From contig JBBCXB010000003.1 in the NCBI GenBank assembly GCA_037145635.1, positions 248,001-312,000 of the forward strand: a stretch of DNA of 64,000 bases. The letters are read 5' to 3'. The translations under genes and the position numbers were made by a program. Source of the stretch: JAATFS01 sp037145635. GTDB lineage: Bacteria > Pseudomonadota > Gammaproteobacteria > Xanthomonadales > Xanthomonadaceae. Below, in pieces: positions 34,692-41,885 of the stretch. The notes under the pieces were generated by a model that saw only the letters and a program-made list of their open reading frames with translations, was not told where the DNA came from and searched no databases. How positions within the stretch are numbered: the stretch's first letter is position 1; the number at the start of each line of letters is the position of its first letter.

Positions 34692-35342
34692 ATGCCAGGA
34701 TCCCCCTTCGATACCCTCAAGCCGCTGGCCGGCCGTGCGCTGGAAGCGGCGCTCAACCGTGCGCTGGCGCTGGACCCGGACACCCGCGACGCGTTGCTGC
34801 CGCTGGAAGGCCAGCGCATCGCCCTGACCCTGGAGGCGCCGGCGTTGGCGCTGCAGATCAGCGTGGCCGACCGCCGCCTGCGGGTGGGCCCGGTGGACGC
34901 CGCGCAGGAGCCCGACCTGGCCGTGCGCAGTACCCTGGCCGGGCTGCTGGGGCAGCTGCCGTTCCTGGCGCAGGCGCGCCGCGGCGGGGGCGGCAGCGGG
35001 GCCCGGCTGCGGGTGTCCGGCGATGCGGAGCTGGCGCGCCGGCTGCAGCAGCTGGCGGCGCGCTTCGACCCGGACTGGCAGCAGCCGTTCGTGGCGGTGT
35101 TCGGCGAGGTGGTCGGGGTGCAACTGGCGAGCGCGGTGCGCAACGCCCTGCAGCAGGCCCGCCGCGGCATGGCGGACCTGGCCCAGACCGCGGCCGAGTA
35201 CGTCACCGAGGAATCGCGCGACGTGGTGCCGCATGCCGAGCTGGACGCCTTCCACGACGACGTCGACGTGCTGCGCGACGATGTCGAGCGGCTGGCGGCG
35301 CGCGTGGCGCGCCTGCGCGCGGCTGCCGGAGAGCGCGCATGA
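34692..35342 (+). CDS. ubiJ: Ubiquinone biosynthesis accessory factor UbiJ (SCP2 domain)
   Basis: UbiJ is a lipid-binding SCP2-fold protein that holds ubiquinone intermediates in the soluble Ubi complex. The 216-residue protein has an N-terminal SCP2-like domain (LPLEGQRIALTLEAPALALQISV...) and a C-terminal coiled coil (HDDVDVLRDDVERLAARVARLR). Both are typical of UbiJ. Its stop overlaps the ubiB ATG. In E. coli the order is ubiE-ubiJ-ubiB; ubiE is not adjacent here. Confidence 0.88.
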   Translation: MPGSPFDTLKPLAGRALEAALNRALALDPDTRDALLPLEGQRIALTLEAPALALQISVADRRLRVGPVDAAQEPDLAVRSTLAGLLGQLPFLAQARRGGGGSGARLRVSGDAELARRLQQLAARFDPDWQQPFVAVFGEVVGVQLASAVRNALQQARRGMADLAQTAAEYVTEESRDVVPHAELDAFHDDVDVLRDDVERLAARVARLRAAAGERA

Positions 35343-37015
35343 AGGCGCTGTTCCGCGCCAGCCGCATCGGCCGGGTGATCCTGCGCTACCGCCTGGACGA
35401 CCTGCTCGAGGGCACCGCGGCCGAGCGCTGGCTGCGCCTGGCCAAGCCGTTCGTGCCGCGCGCCACCGCCGCCATCGCCGCACAGTCGCGCGGTGCGCGG
35501 CTGCGCATGGCGCTGCAGGACCTGGGGCCGATCTTCGTCAAGTTCGGGCAGATCCTGTCCACCCGCCGCGACCTGATCCCGCCGGACGTGGCCGAGGAGC
35601 TCACCCTGCTGCAGGACCGGGTGCAGCCGTTCGACGGTGAAGCCGCGCGCCTGATCGTCGAGCAGGCGCTGGGCCGGCCGGTGAGCGAGGCGTTCGTGCG
35701 CTTCGACACCACGCCGCTGGCCTCGGCCTCGATCGCCCAGGTGCATGCGGCGACGCTGCCGCCCGATGCCGACGGCGTGGTCCGCGAAGTGGTGGTCAAG
35801 GTGCTGCGGCCCGGCATCGAAAAGCAGATCGATGCCGACATCGCGCTGCTGTCCTCGGCCGCGGCGCTGGTCGAGCGCACCCACCCGCGGGCGGACAAGA
35901 TCCGCCCGCGCGAGGTGGTGGCCGAGATCGAGGCCACGCTGTCGGCGGAGCTGGACCTGCAGCGCGAGGGCGCCAACGCCAGCGTGCTGCGCCGCTTCTG
36001 GCAGGCGCATGCCGACGACCTGTACGTGCCGGAGGTGATCTGGTCGCACACCGCCGAACGCGCGCTGACGCTGGAACGCGTCTACGGCATCCCGTCCGAC
36101 GATATCGCTCGCCTCGACGCCGCGGGCATCGACCGCAAGGCGCTGGCGGCCAAGGGCGTGCGGGTGTTCTACACGCAGGTGTTCCGCGACAACTTCTTCC
36201 ACGCCGATGCGCACGCCGGCAACATCTGGGTCGACAGCGATCCGGCGCGGCGGCTGAATCCGCGCTTCATCGCGCTGGACTTCGGGATCATGGGCCAGCT
36301 CTCGCAGAAGGATCAGTACTACCTGGCCGAGAACTTCATGGCCATCTTCCACAAGGACTACCGGCGCATCGCCGAGCTGCACGTGGAGGCGGGCTGGATG
36401 CCGTCGGACATCCGCATCGACGAGCTGGAGGCGGCGGCACGCTCGGTGTGCGAACCGTACTTCACCCGGCCGCTGTCGCAGATCTCGCTGGCCGAGGTGC
36501 TGATCAAGCTGTTCCGGGTGGCGCAGCGCTACCAGCTGACGCTGCAGCCGCAGCTGATCCTGCTGCAGAAGACCCTGCTCAACATCGAGGGCGTTGGCCG
36601 CCAGCTCGACCCGGAGCTGGACATCTGGGCGGTGGCGCGGCCGGTGCTCGAGCGCATCCTGCTGGCCCGCTACAGCCCGCGCCGGGTGGTGGCCGAGCTG
36701 CGCAAGCGCCTGCCCGAGATCATGACCCACGCCCCGGACATGCCGCGGCTGGTGCACGCCTGGCTGGCGCAGCAGGTGGAAGGGCGGCACCAGGTGCAGG
36801 TGCGCTCGCTGGACCTGATCGCGCTCGACCTGAGCCTGCGCCGGCTGCAGCGGCGCGCGGTCGGCGCCATCGCCGGCGCCGGGTTGCTGGTCACCGCGGC
36901 GGTGCTCTACGGCCTTCACCCGGACGGCTGGTACCTGGGCACGGTGCCGGTGTGGAGCTGGGTCACCGGGGTGGCCGGTGCGGCCGCGTTGCTGTCGGCC
37001 TGGCTGCGGCGCTAG
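35339..37015 (+). CDS. ubiB: UbiB: ABC1/ADCK-family atypical kinase for ubiquinone biosynthesis
   Basis: UbiB is a membrane-anchored protein-kinase-like ATPase needed for ubiquinone synthesis. The 558-residue protein has the family KxGQ motif (VKFGQ, residues 67-71) and the alanine-rich nucleotide loop region LASASIAQVHAA. The catalytic-loop equivalent is FHADAHAGNIW, with ALDFGIMG in place of DFG. Two C-terminal transmembrane helices follow. It overlaps ubiJ by 4 bp and is followed 9 bp later by an O-methyltransferase gene. Confidence 0.96.
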   Translation: MKALFRASRIGRVILRYRLDDLLEGTAAERWLRLAKPFVPRATAAIAAQSRGARLRMALQDLGPIFVKFGQILSTRRDLIPPDVAEELTLLQDRVQPFDGEAARLIVEQALGRPVSEAFVRFDTTPLASASIAQVHAATLPPDADGVVREVVVKVLRPGIEKQIDADIALLSSAAALVERTHPRADKIRPREVVAEIEATLSAELDLQREGANASVLRRFWQAHADDLYVPEVIWSHTAERALTLERVYGIPSDDIARLDAAGIDRKALAAKGVRVFYTQVFRDNFFHADAHAGNIWVDSDPARRLNPRFIALDFGIMGQLSQKDQYYLAENFMAIFHKDYRRIAELHVEAGWMPSDIRIDELEAAARSVCEPYFTRPLSQISLAEVLIKLFRVAQRYQLTLQPQLILLQKTLLNIEGVGRQLDPELDIWAVARPVLERILLARYSPRRVVAELRKRLPEIMTHAPDMPRLVHAWLAQQVEGRHQVQVRSLDLIALDLSLRRLQRRAVGAIAGAGLLVTAAVLYGLHPDGWYLGTVPVWSWVTGVAGAAALLSAWLRR

Positions 37016-37024
37016 GCTGCCGGC

Positions 37025-37615
37025 ATGGACACGACACTGCAGGAACTGAAGCGGGAACTGGCGCGGTTCGGCGACGAGAACGACGCCGCCCATGCCGAGC
37101 GCGGCCGGCGCATGCTCAACATCACGCCCGACACCGGCGAGCTGCTGGCGGTGCTGGTGCGCGCCACCGGCGCGCGCCGGGTGCTGGAGATCGGCACCTC
37201 CAACGGCTATTCCACGCTGTGGCTGGCCGAGACCGCGGCGGCGATCGGCGGGCGGGTGACCACCCTGGAGTTCGCCGCCGACAAGGTGCAGGCGGCGCAG
37301 GCGAACTTCGCGCGCAGCGGCCTGGCTGAGCACGTCGCCCTGGTCCACACCGAGGCCGGCGCCTGGCTGGACGCCGCCGCGCCCGCGTCGGCCGACCTGG
37401 TGTTCTTGGATTCGGACCGCCACCGCTACCTGGACTGGTGGCCGTCGCTGCGGCGCGTGCTGCGCCCCGGCGGGCTGCTGGTGGTCGACAACGCGATCTC
37501 GCACGCCGCGCAGATGGCCGGGTTCGAGGCCGCGCTGCGTGCCGATCCGGCGTTCACCTGCAGCCTGCTGCCGGTGGGCAAGGGCGAACTGCTGGCGGTC
37601 CGCGGCGACGACTGA
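37025..37615 (+). CDS. Class I SAM-dependent O-methyltransferase (family 3)
   Basis: The 196-residue protein resembles catechol/caffeoyl-CoA-type O-methyltransferases. Motif I is LEIGTSNGYSTLWLA, the acidic residue follows in VTTLEFAADK, and the metal-binding Asp pattern is LVFLDSDRHRYLDWW with VVDNAISH. The substrate is unknown. Its position 9 bp after ubiB on the same strand suggests co-transcription. A role in quinone O-methylation is possible but not shown; it is not a UbiG or UbiE sequence. Confidence 0.85.
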   Translation: MDTTLQELKRELARFGDENDAAHAERGRRMLNITPDTGELLAVLVRATGARRVLEIGTSNGYSTLWLAETAAAIGGRVTTLEFAADKVQAAQANFARSGLAEHVALVHTEAGAWLDAAAPASADLVFLDSDRHRYLDWWPSLRRVLRPGGLLVVDNAISHAAQMAGFEAALRADPAFTCSLLPVGKGELLAVRGDD

Positions 37616-37654
37616 AACGCCGCATGCCGGCCGGCGCGCGCGCGCCGGCGATGC

Positions 37655-37660
37655 GATAAT
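37655..37660 (+). promoter_or_regulatory. -10-like element of the TruC-like gene
   Basis: GATAAT, six bases (cgccgg), then the GTG start at 37667. The spacing predicts a leaderless message with a GTG at the 5' end. Confidence 0.45.
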
Positions 37661-37666
37661 CGCCGG

Positions 37667-38386
37667 GTGAACACCGCCTCCGAACCCCTGCGGCTGCTGT
37701 ACGTCGACGACGCGCTGGCGGTCGTCGACAAGCCTGCCGGCCTGATGGTCCACGACAGCAAGCTGGCCCGGGGCGAGGACGACTTCCTCGCCGACCGCCT
37801 GCGCGCGCAGCTGGGGCGGCCGATCTTCCTGGTGCATCGACTGGACCGCGCCACCAGCGGCTGCCTGCTGCTGGCCTTCGACCGCGAGGCCGCCAGCGCG
37901 CTGGGCAAGTCGCTGATGGCCGGCGAGGTCGGCAAGGACTACCTGGCGGTCTGCCGCGGCTGGCCGGCCGAGACGCACTTCACGGTCGACCACGACCTCG
38001 ACGGCGGCCCCGGCAAGCCGGCCAAGAAGCCGGCGGTCACGCACTTCCAGCGCCTGCTCACCGGCGAGCTGGAGATCCCGTCCACCGGCTTTGCGACCTC
38101 GCGCTACGCGCTGCTGCGCTGCCAGCCGCAGACCGGCCGCTTCCGCCAGATCCGCCGCCACCTCAAGCACCTGTCGCACCACCTGATCGGCGACACCAGC
38201 CACGGCGACGGCCGCCACAACCGCAGCTTCCGCATGCTCGGCATCCACCGCATGCTGCTGCACGCCGAGCGGCTGTCGTTCCCGCACCCGCGCGACGGGC
38301 GCAGGCTGTCGGTCGCCACCGGGGTGGACGGCGAGTTCGCCAAGGCCTGCGCGTTGTTCGGCTGGGAGCCGCCGTCGCTGGCGTAG
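37667..38386 (+). CDS. truC: RluA-family pseudouridine synthase, TruC-like
   Basis: Enzymes of this family isomerise uridine to pseudouridine in tRNA or rRNA. TruC acts on tRNA position 65. The 239-residue protein has no S4 domain, fitting TruC. The catalytic motif is HRLDRATSG with Asp60. KPAGLMVHDS near the N-terminus and the C-terminal QTGRFRQIRRHLKHLSHHLIGD segment are family signatures. The start is GTG with a -10-like hexamer six bases ahead. The exact RNA target is inferred from overall resemblance. Confidence 0.88.
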   Translation: MNTASEPLRLLYVDDALAVVDKPAGLMVHDSKLARGEDDFLADRLRAQLGRPIFLVHRLDRATSGCLLLAFDREAASALGKSLMAGEVGKDYLAVCRGWPAETHFTVDHDLDGGPGKPAKKPAVTHFQRLLTGELEIPSTGFATSRYALLRCQPQTGRFRQIRRHLKHLSHHLIGDTSHGDGRHNRSFRMLGIHRMLLHAERLSFPHPRDGRRLSVATGVDGEFAKACALFGWEPPSLA

Positions 38387-38502
38387 GGCGCGATGCCGGC
38401 GGCACCGGCAATGGGCCATGGGCACGTGGAAGGAGCGTCGCAGGCGGGAACGTGCGGTGCGTGCGGGTGGCGGCTGTCGTCTTCGCTGCCAGGACCGGCG
38501 GG

Positions 38503-38549
38503 CCCTCATCCGCCCCTGCGGGGCACCTTCTCCCGCCAGCGGGAGAAGG
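38503..38549 (+). repeat. Dispersed palindromic intergenic repeat, copy 1
   Basis: This copy runs from CCCTCATCCGCCCC through a small hairpin to TTCTCCCGCCAGCGGGAGAA, a nearly perfect terminal stem-loop. Copy 2 (38949-38993) is ~90% identical in inverted orientation. From memory, sequences of this kind are common between genes in xanthomonads. Confidence 0.8.
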
Positions 38550-38690
38550 ACGACGGCTGCTGCTGGCACCGCGTGCCTGCGACCGCGATGAGGGCTGCTT
38601 CCGTTGCGGCTGGAACGGCCACTCCGGATCGTCGCCCGGAGGGCTGCTCCCACTGTCGCCAGACAGCCACTCCCGCCATCGTCAGCAGAG

Positions 38691-38769
38691 CCCCTCCGCT
38701 ACGGGCAGGGCCGCTCCGCTACGGGCAGGACCCCTCCGCTACGGGCAGGGCCCCTCCGCCACGGCAAGA
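38691..38769 (+). repeat. 20-bp tandem repeat, about four copies
   Basis: The unit CCCCTCCGCTACGGGCAGGG occurs at 38691-38710, with diverged copies at 38711-38730, 38731-38750 and 38751-38769. It lies between the two dispersed repeats. It is a candidate for copy-number variation between strains. Confidence 0.85.
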
Positions 38770-38948
38770 GTCGCCAGTCCGCCGACGCCGAACGGTCTCA
38801 CCCCGATGGCCGCAAGGCGGTGGCTTTCGCTGCTCCCGCCCGGTCACCATCAGGACGGCGCTACCCGCCCTGGCAGGAAGGGCCGCGGTGTTCCCTCTCG
38901 TTCCGTCACCGCCAGGAAGCCGTTCCCGCCCTGGGGTCGCCGGCCCTC

Positions 38949-38993
38949 CCTTCTCCCGCCAGCGGGAGAAGGTGCCCGAAGGGCGGATGAGGG
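38949..38993 (-). repeat. Dispersed palindromic intergenic repeat, copy 2 (inverted)
   Basis: The reverse complement reads CCCTCATCCGCCCTTCGGGC followed by the same TTCTCCCGC stem-loop as copy 1. The two copies bracket 38503-38993 as an inverted pair, and this one lies directly 3' of the DUF2059 gene. Confidence 0.8.
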
Positions 38994-39010
38994 TGCCGTG
39001 CCCGGAGCCG

Positions 39011-39556
39011 TCAGGGCTTGGCAGCAGGGGCGGCCGGCTCGTGGACGATCTGCTCCAGATCCTTCTGCAGGTCGGCGAACAGCGGCACCATCTTCTGCTG
39101 GATCGCCACCATCAGGTTCTGCATCAGCGCCGGGGTCTTGTCGAGCAGGCTCTGGCCGGCCGGGCTCTCGTAGAACTCGGCCATCGCCAGCACGTCCTCG
39201 CGCGAGAACGAACGCTTGTACAGGTCCACGTACATCGGCCGCATCTCCGACCACGACAGCGCCTTGCGCACGGTCTGGCTGGTGCGGGCCTGGATGCGCT
39301 GCAGCTGCGCCTGCTGCGCGGCGTCGAGCTTGCGCTGGGCGGTGAGCTGGGCGAACTGCTGCTGCTGCATCGCGTCGATCTGCGGCAGCATGGTGTCGAG
39401 CATGTTCTGCGCGCGCGAGGCGGCCAGCAGGCGGTTGACGTCGGCGTCGCTGGGCGCGGTCTGCGCCAGCGCCAGCGGGGCCGCCGCGGCGAGCACCAGG
39501 GCCAGCGCGAGGCGGCGGGCCAGCGTGCGCAACGGAAGGGAACGTGTCGGTTTCAT
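39011..39556 (-). CDS. DUF2059-family secreted protein
   Basis: The 181-residue precursor has a signal peptide (cleavage near ALAQT, residue ~32). The helical mature domain with DVNRLLAASRAQNMLDTML and MAEFYESPAGQSLLDKTPALM matches DUF2059, a periplasmic family of unknown function. An Ala/Pro-rich tail follows. It is divergent from arfB over 87 bp and its 3' end abuts a dispersed repeat. Confidence 0.87.
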   Translation of the reverse strand: MKPTRSLPLRTLARRLALALVLAAAAPLALAQTAPSDADVNRLLAASRAQNMLDTMLPQIDAMQQQQFAQLTAQRKLDAAQQAQLQRIQARTSQTVRKALSWSEMRPMYVDLYKRSFSREDVLAMAEFYESPAGQSLLDKTPALMQNLMVAIQQKMVPLFADLQKDLEQIVHEPAAPAAKP

Positions 39557-39631
39557 CGGGCATCCTGCGGGTAGGTTGGCGGGTGCAGGATAAGGGATCG
39601 CCCGCCCGCGCGCCGTGGCCGCCGGGCCGGA

Positions 39632-39637
39632 TACAAT
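39632..39637 (+). promoter_or_regulatory. -10-like element of arfB
   Basis: TACAAT, six bases (cgcgcc), then the arfB ATG at 39644, predicting a leaderless message. Confidence 0.5.
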
Positions 39638-39643
39638 CGCGCC

Positions 39644-40075
39644 ATGGCCAACGAACCGCTCCCCGTCGACGCGACCCTGGCGATCCCGCAGAGCGAGATC
39701 GTGGAGCGCTTCGTGCGTGCCAGCGGCGCCGGCGGGCAGAACGTCAACAAGGTCTCCACCGCGGTGGAACTGCGCTTCGACGTGGCCGGCTCGCCGTCGC
39801 TGCCGGAGGCGCTGCGCGCGCGCTTGCTGGCGCGCCGCGACCGCCGCGTCACCAGCGACGGCGTGCTGGTGATCGACGCCCAGCGTTTCCGCACCCAGGA
39901 GCGCAACCGCGAAGACGCGCGCACGCGCCTGGTCGCCTTCATCGCCGCCGGACTGGCGGTGCCCAAGCGACGGATTGCCACCAAACCCACCCGCGGGTCG
40001 CAGCTGCGCCGCCTCGATTCCAAGAATCAGCGCAGCCAGACCAAGCGGGGGCGTTCCTCGTCCCATTGGGAGTGA
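39644..40075 (+). CDS. arfB: Alternative ribosome-rescue factor ArfB (YaeJ)
   Basis: ArfB hydrolyses peptidyl-tRNA on ribosomes stalled without a stop codon. The 143-residue protein has the release-factor-like domain with the catalytic GGQ (residues 30-32, in SGAGGQNVNKVST). The basic C-terminal tail (PTRGSQLRRL...NQRSQTKRGR) inserts into the mRNA channel. The lack of codon-recognition domains separates it from RF1/RF2. It is followed with a 2-bp gap by an acyltransferase gene. Confidence 0.95.
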   Translation: MANEPLPVDATLAIPQSEIVERFVRASGAGGQNVNKVSTAVELRFDVAGSPSLPEALRARLLARRDRRVTSDGVLVIDAQRFRTQERNREDARTRLVAFIAAGLAVPKRRIATKPTRGSQLRRLDSKNQRSQTKRGRSSSHWE

Positions 40076-40077
40076 AA

Positions 40078-40707
40078 GTGAGTCAGAACGACCCGTTGTT
40101 GCCTCCGGTGAACCCCGCCGACCCGCTGCTGCAGCCGACGCCCCCCCGGATGCCGGTGGCGCACGGACCGATCGGCCGCTGGCTGGGACGCACCGCGCTG
40201 CGGCTCACCGGCTGGAAGATGGTCGGCACCCTGCCGGACGCGCCCAAGCTGGTGATGATCGTGGCGCCGCACTCGTCCAACTGGGACGGCTTCCTCGGCT
40301 TCGCCGCCAAGTTCGCGCTCGGCTTCGAGGTGCGCGTGCTGGGCAAGGCGCAGCTGTTCTGGTGGCCGCTGGGGCCGCTGCTGCGCCGGCTCGGCGCGAT
40401 CCCGCTGGACCGCAGCCAGGCGCAGGGCACGATCGGCCAGGCGGTGCGGCTGATCCGCAACTCCGAGCGCATGTGGTACGTGATCACCCCGGAGGGCACG
40501 CGCAAGCGCGTCGAGCAGTGGAAGGCCGGGTTCTGGAAGATCGCCAAGGAGGCCGGCGTGCCGATCCTGCCGGTGTACTTCGACTACCCCAGCCGCACCA
40601 TCGGCCTGGGCGAGCTGTTCCATCCCGGCGAGGACATGCAGGCCGACATCGCCGCGGTGCGCACCTGGTACCGGCCGTGGCGCGGCAAGAACCGCGACAC
40701 GCTGTGA
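40078..40707 (+). CDS. PlsC-like lysophospholipid acyltransferase family protein
   Basis: The 209-residue protein has the acyltransferase motifs HSSNWDGF (HX4D, near residue 62) and ITPEGTRKRVEQWKAGFWKIA (the GT-containing second motif). A hydrophobic stretch follows in VPILPVYFDY. It probably transfers an acyl chain to a lysophospholipid or related acceptor at the inner membrane. The GTG at 40078 is chosen because GGAG lies six bases ahead; GTG 40072 overlapping the arfB stop is the alternative. There are no long transmembrane helices. Confidence 0.85.
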   Translation: MSQNDPLLPPVNPADPLLQPTPPRMPVAHGPIGRWLGRTALRLTGWKMVGTLPDAPKLVMIVAPHSSNWDGFLGFAAKFALGFEVRVLGKAQLFWWPLGPLLRRLGAIPLDRSQAQGTIGQAVRLIRNSERMWYVITPEGTRKRVEQWKAGFWKIAKEAGVPILPVYFDYPSRTIGLGELFHPGEDMQADIAAVRTWYRPWRGKNRDTL

Positions 40708-40786
40708 CCAACGCGGCCTGCCGCCCGGGGCCCGCAGGCCCTGCCTTCCCGCCCGCTGGCCCGGGCCCCGCCGACGGAACGCCCCG

Positions 40787-41788
40787 ATGACGCTCGCCAC
40801 CCGCCTGTGCCTGCTCGTGCTCTCGCTGCCGCTGCTGGCCGGCCCCGCGCTGGCCACCGAACCGGTGCTGGTGCTGCACGGCGGCGCCGGCGTGCAGGCC
40901 GCCGACCTCGACCCGCAGGCGCAGGCCGAGGCCCGCGCGGCGATGGAGCGCGCGCTGCGCGCCGGGCATGCGGTACTGGCCGGCGGCGGCAGCGCGGTGG
41001 ACGCGGTGGCCGCCACCCTGAGCGTCATGGAGGACGCACCGATGTTCAACGCCGGCCGTGGCGCGGTGTTCACCCACGACGGCCGCAACGAGCTCGACGC
41101 GGCGATCATGGATGGCGCCACCGGCCAGGCCGGCGCGATCGCCGGCGTGCACCGGGTCAGGAACCCGATCCAGCTGGCGCGCGCGGTGATGCAGCATTCC
41201 CCGCACGTGATGCTGGTCGGCGACGGCGCCGAGCAGTTCGCGCGCGAGCAGGGCGTCGCCCTGGTCGACCCGGCCTACTTCCGCACCGACAAGCGCTGGC
41301 AGCAGCTGCAGAAGGCGCTCAAGGAAGAGGCCGCCGGCCAGGCCCACAGCGAGCTGGAGACCGCCAAGCACTTCGGCACGGTGGGCGCGCTGGCGCTGGA
41401 CCGCCAGGGCCGGCTGGCCGCCGGCACCTCCACCGGCGGCATGACCAACAAGCGCTACGGCCGCGTCGGCGATTCGCCGGTCATCGGCGCCGGTACCTAT
41501 GCCGACGCCCGCTGCGCGGTGTCCGGCACCGGCTGGGGCGAGTACTACCTGCGCGCCGTGGCCGCCTACGACATCTGCGCGCGCATGAAGTACGCCGGCC
41601 AGTCGCTGGCGCAGGCCGCCGAGACGGTGATCGACCAGCAGATCCCGGCCGCCGGCGGCAACGGCGGCGCCATCGCCCTCGACGCCCAGGGCAACGCCGC
41701 GTTCCCGTTCAACACCGAGGGCATGTACCGCGGCCGCATCGGCGCCGACGGCGTCCCCCACGTGGCGATATTCGCGGGCGCGCTGTAG
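40787..41788 (+). CDS. iaaA: Secreted isoaspartyl peptidase / L-asparaginase (Ntn-hydrolase)
   Basis: The family cleaves beta-aspartyl dipeptides and asparagine and matures by autocleavage before a threonine. The 333-residue precursor has a signal peptide (cleavage near ALATE, residue 23), so it acts in the periplasm. The N-terminal LVLHGGAGV and the HFGTVGALALD site with nucleophile Thr198 define the alpha/beta subunit boundary. The glycine-rich STGGMTNKRYGRVGDSP loop follows. It precedes the oligopeptidase gene, suggesting a shared peptide-turnover theme. Confidence 0.92.
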   Translation: MTLATRLCLLVLSLPLLAGPALATEPVLVLHGGAGVQAADLDPQAQAEARAAMERALRAGHAVLAGGGSAVDAVAATLSVMEDAPMFNAGRGAVFTHDGRNELDAAIMDGATGQAGAIAGVHRVRNPIQLARAVMQHSPHVMLVGDGAEQFAREQGVALVDPAYFRTDKRWQQLQKALKEEAAGQAHSELETAKHFGTVGALALDRQGRLAAGTSTGGMTNKRYGRVGDSPVIGAGTYADARCAVSGTGWGEYYLRAVAAYDICARMKYAGQSLAQAAETVIDQQIPAAGGNGGAIALDAQGNAAFPFNTEGMYRGRIGADGVPHVAIFAGAL

Positions 41789-41885
41789 CGCGCCATTCCC
41801 CGCCCAATGGCACATGCCGGCCGGCCGCAAACGGAGTAATTTGCGCGCCTGCTGTCGTCCTCCGAACTTCCAGGAATCCGCCTTC

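Larger units (their letters stand above)
38387..39010. other. Repeat-rich intergenic region
   Basis: 624 bp between the convergent truC-like and DUF2059 genes without a credible gene. It contains two inverted copies of a ~45-bp intergenic repeat and a 20-bp tandem repeat, each listed separately. Frames here have skewed amino-acid content and no initiation sites. Confidence 0.75.

Noticed and set aside
34625..38653. Very long minus-strand frame of 1342 codons
   Set aside because: It is antisense to ubiJ, ubiB, the O-methyltransferase and truC genes, all of which have clear domains. It is a GC-bias artefact.
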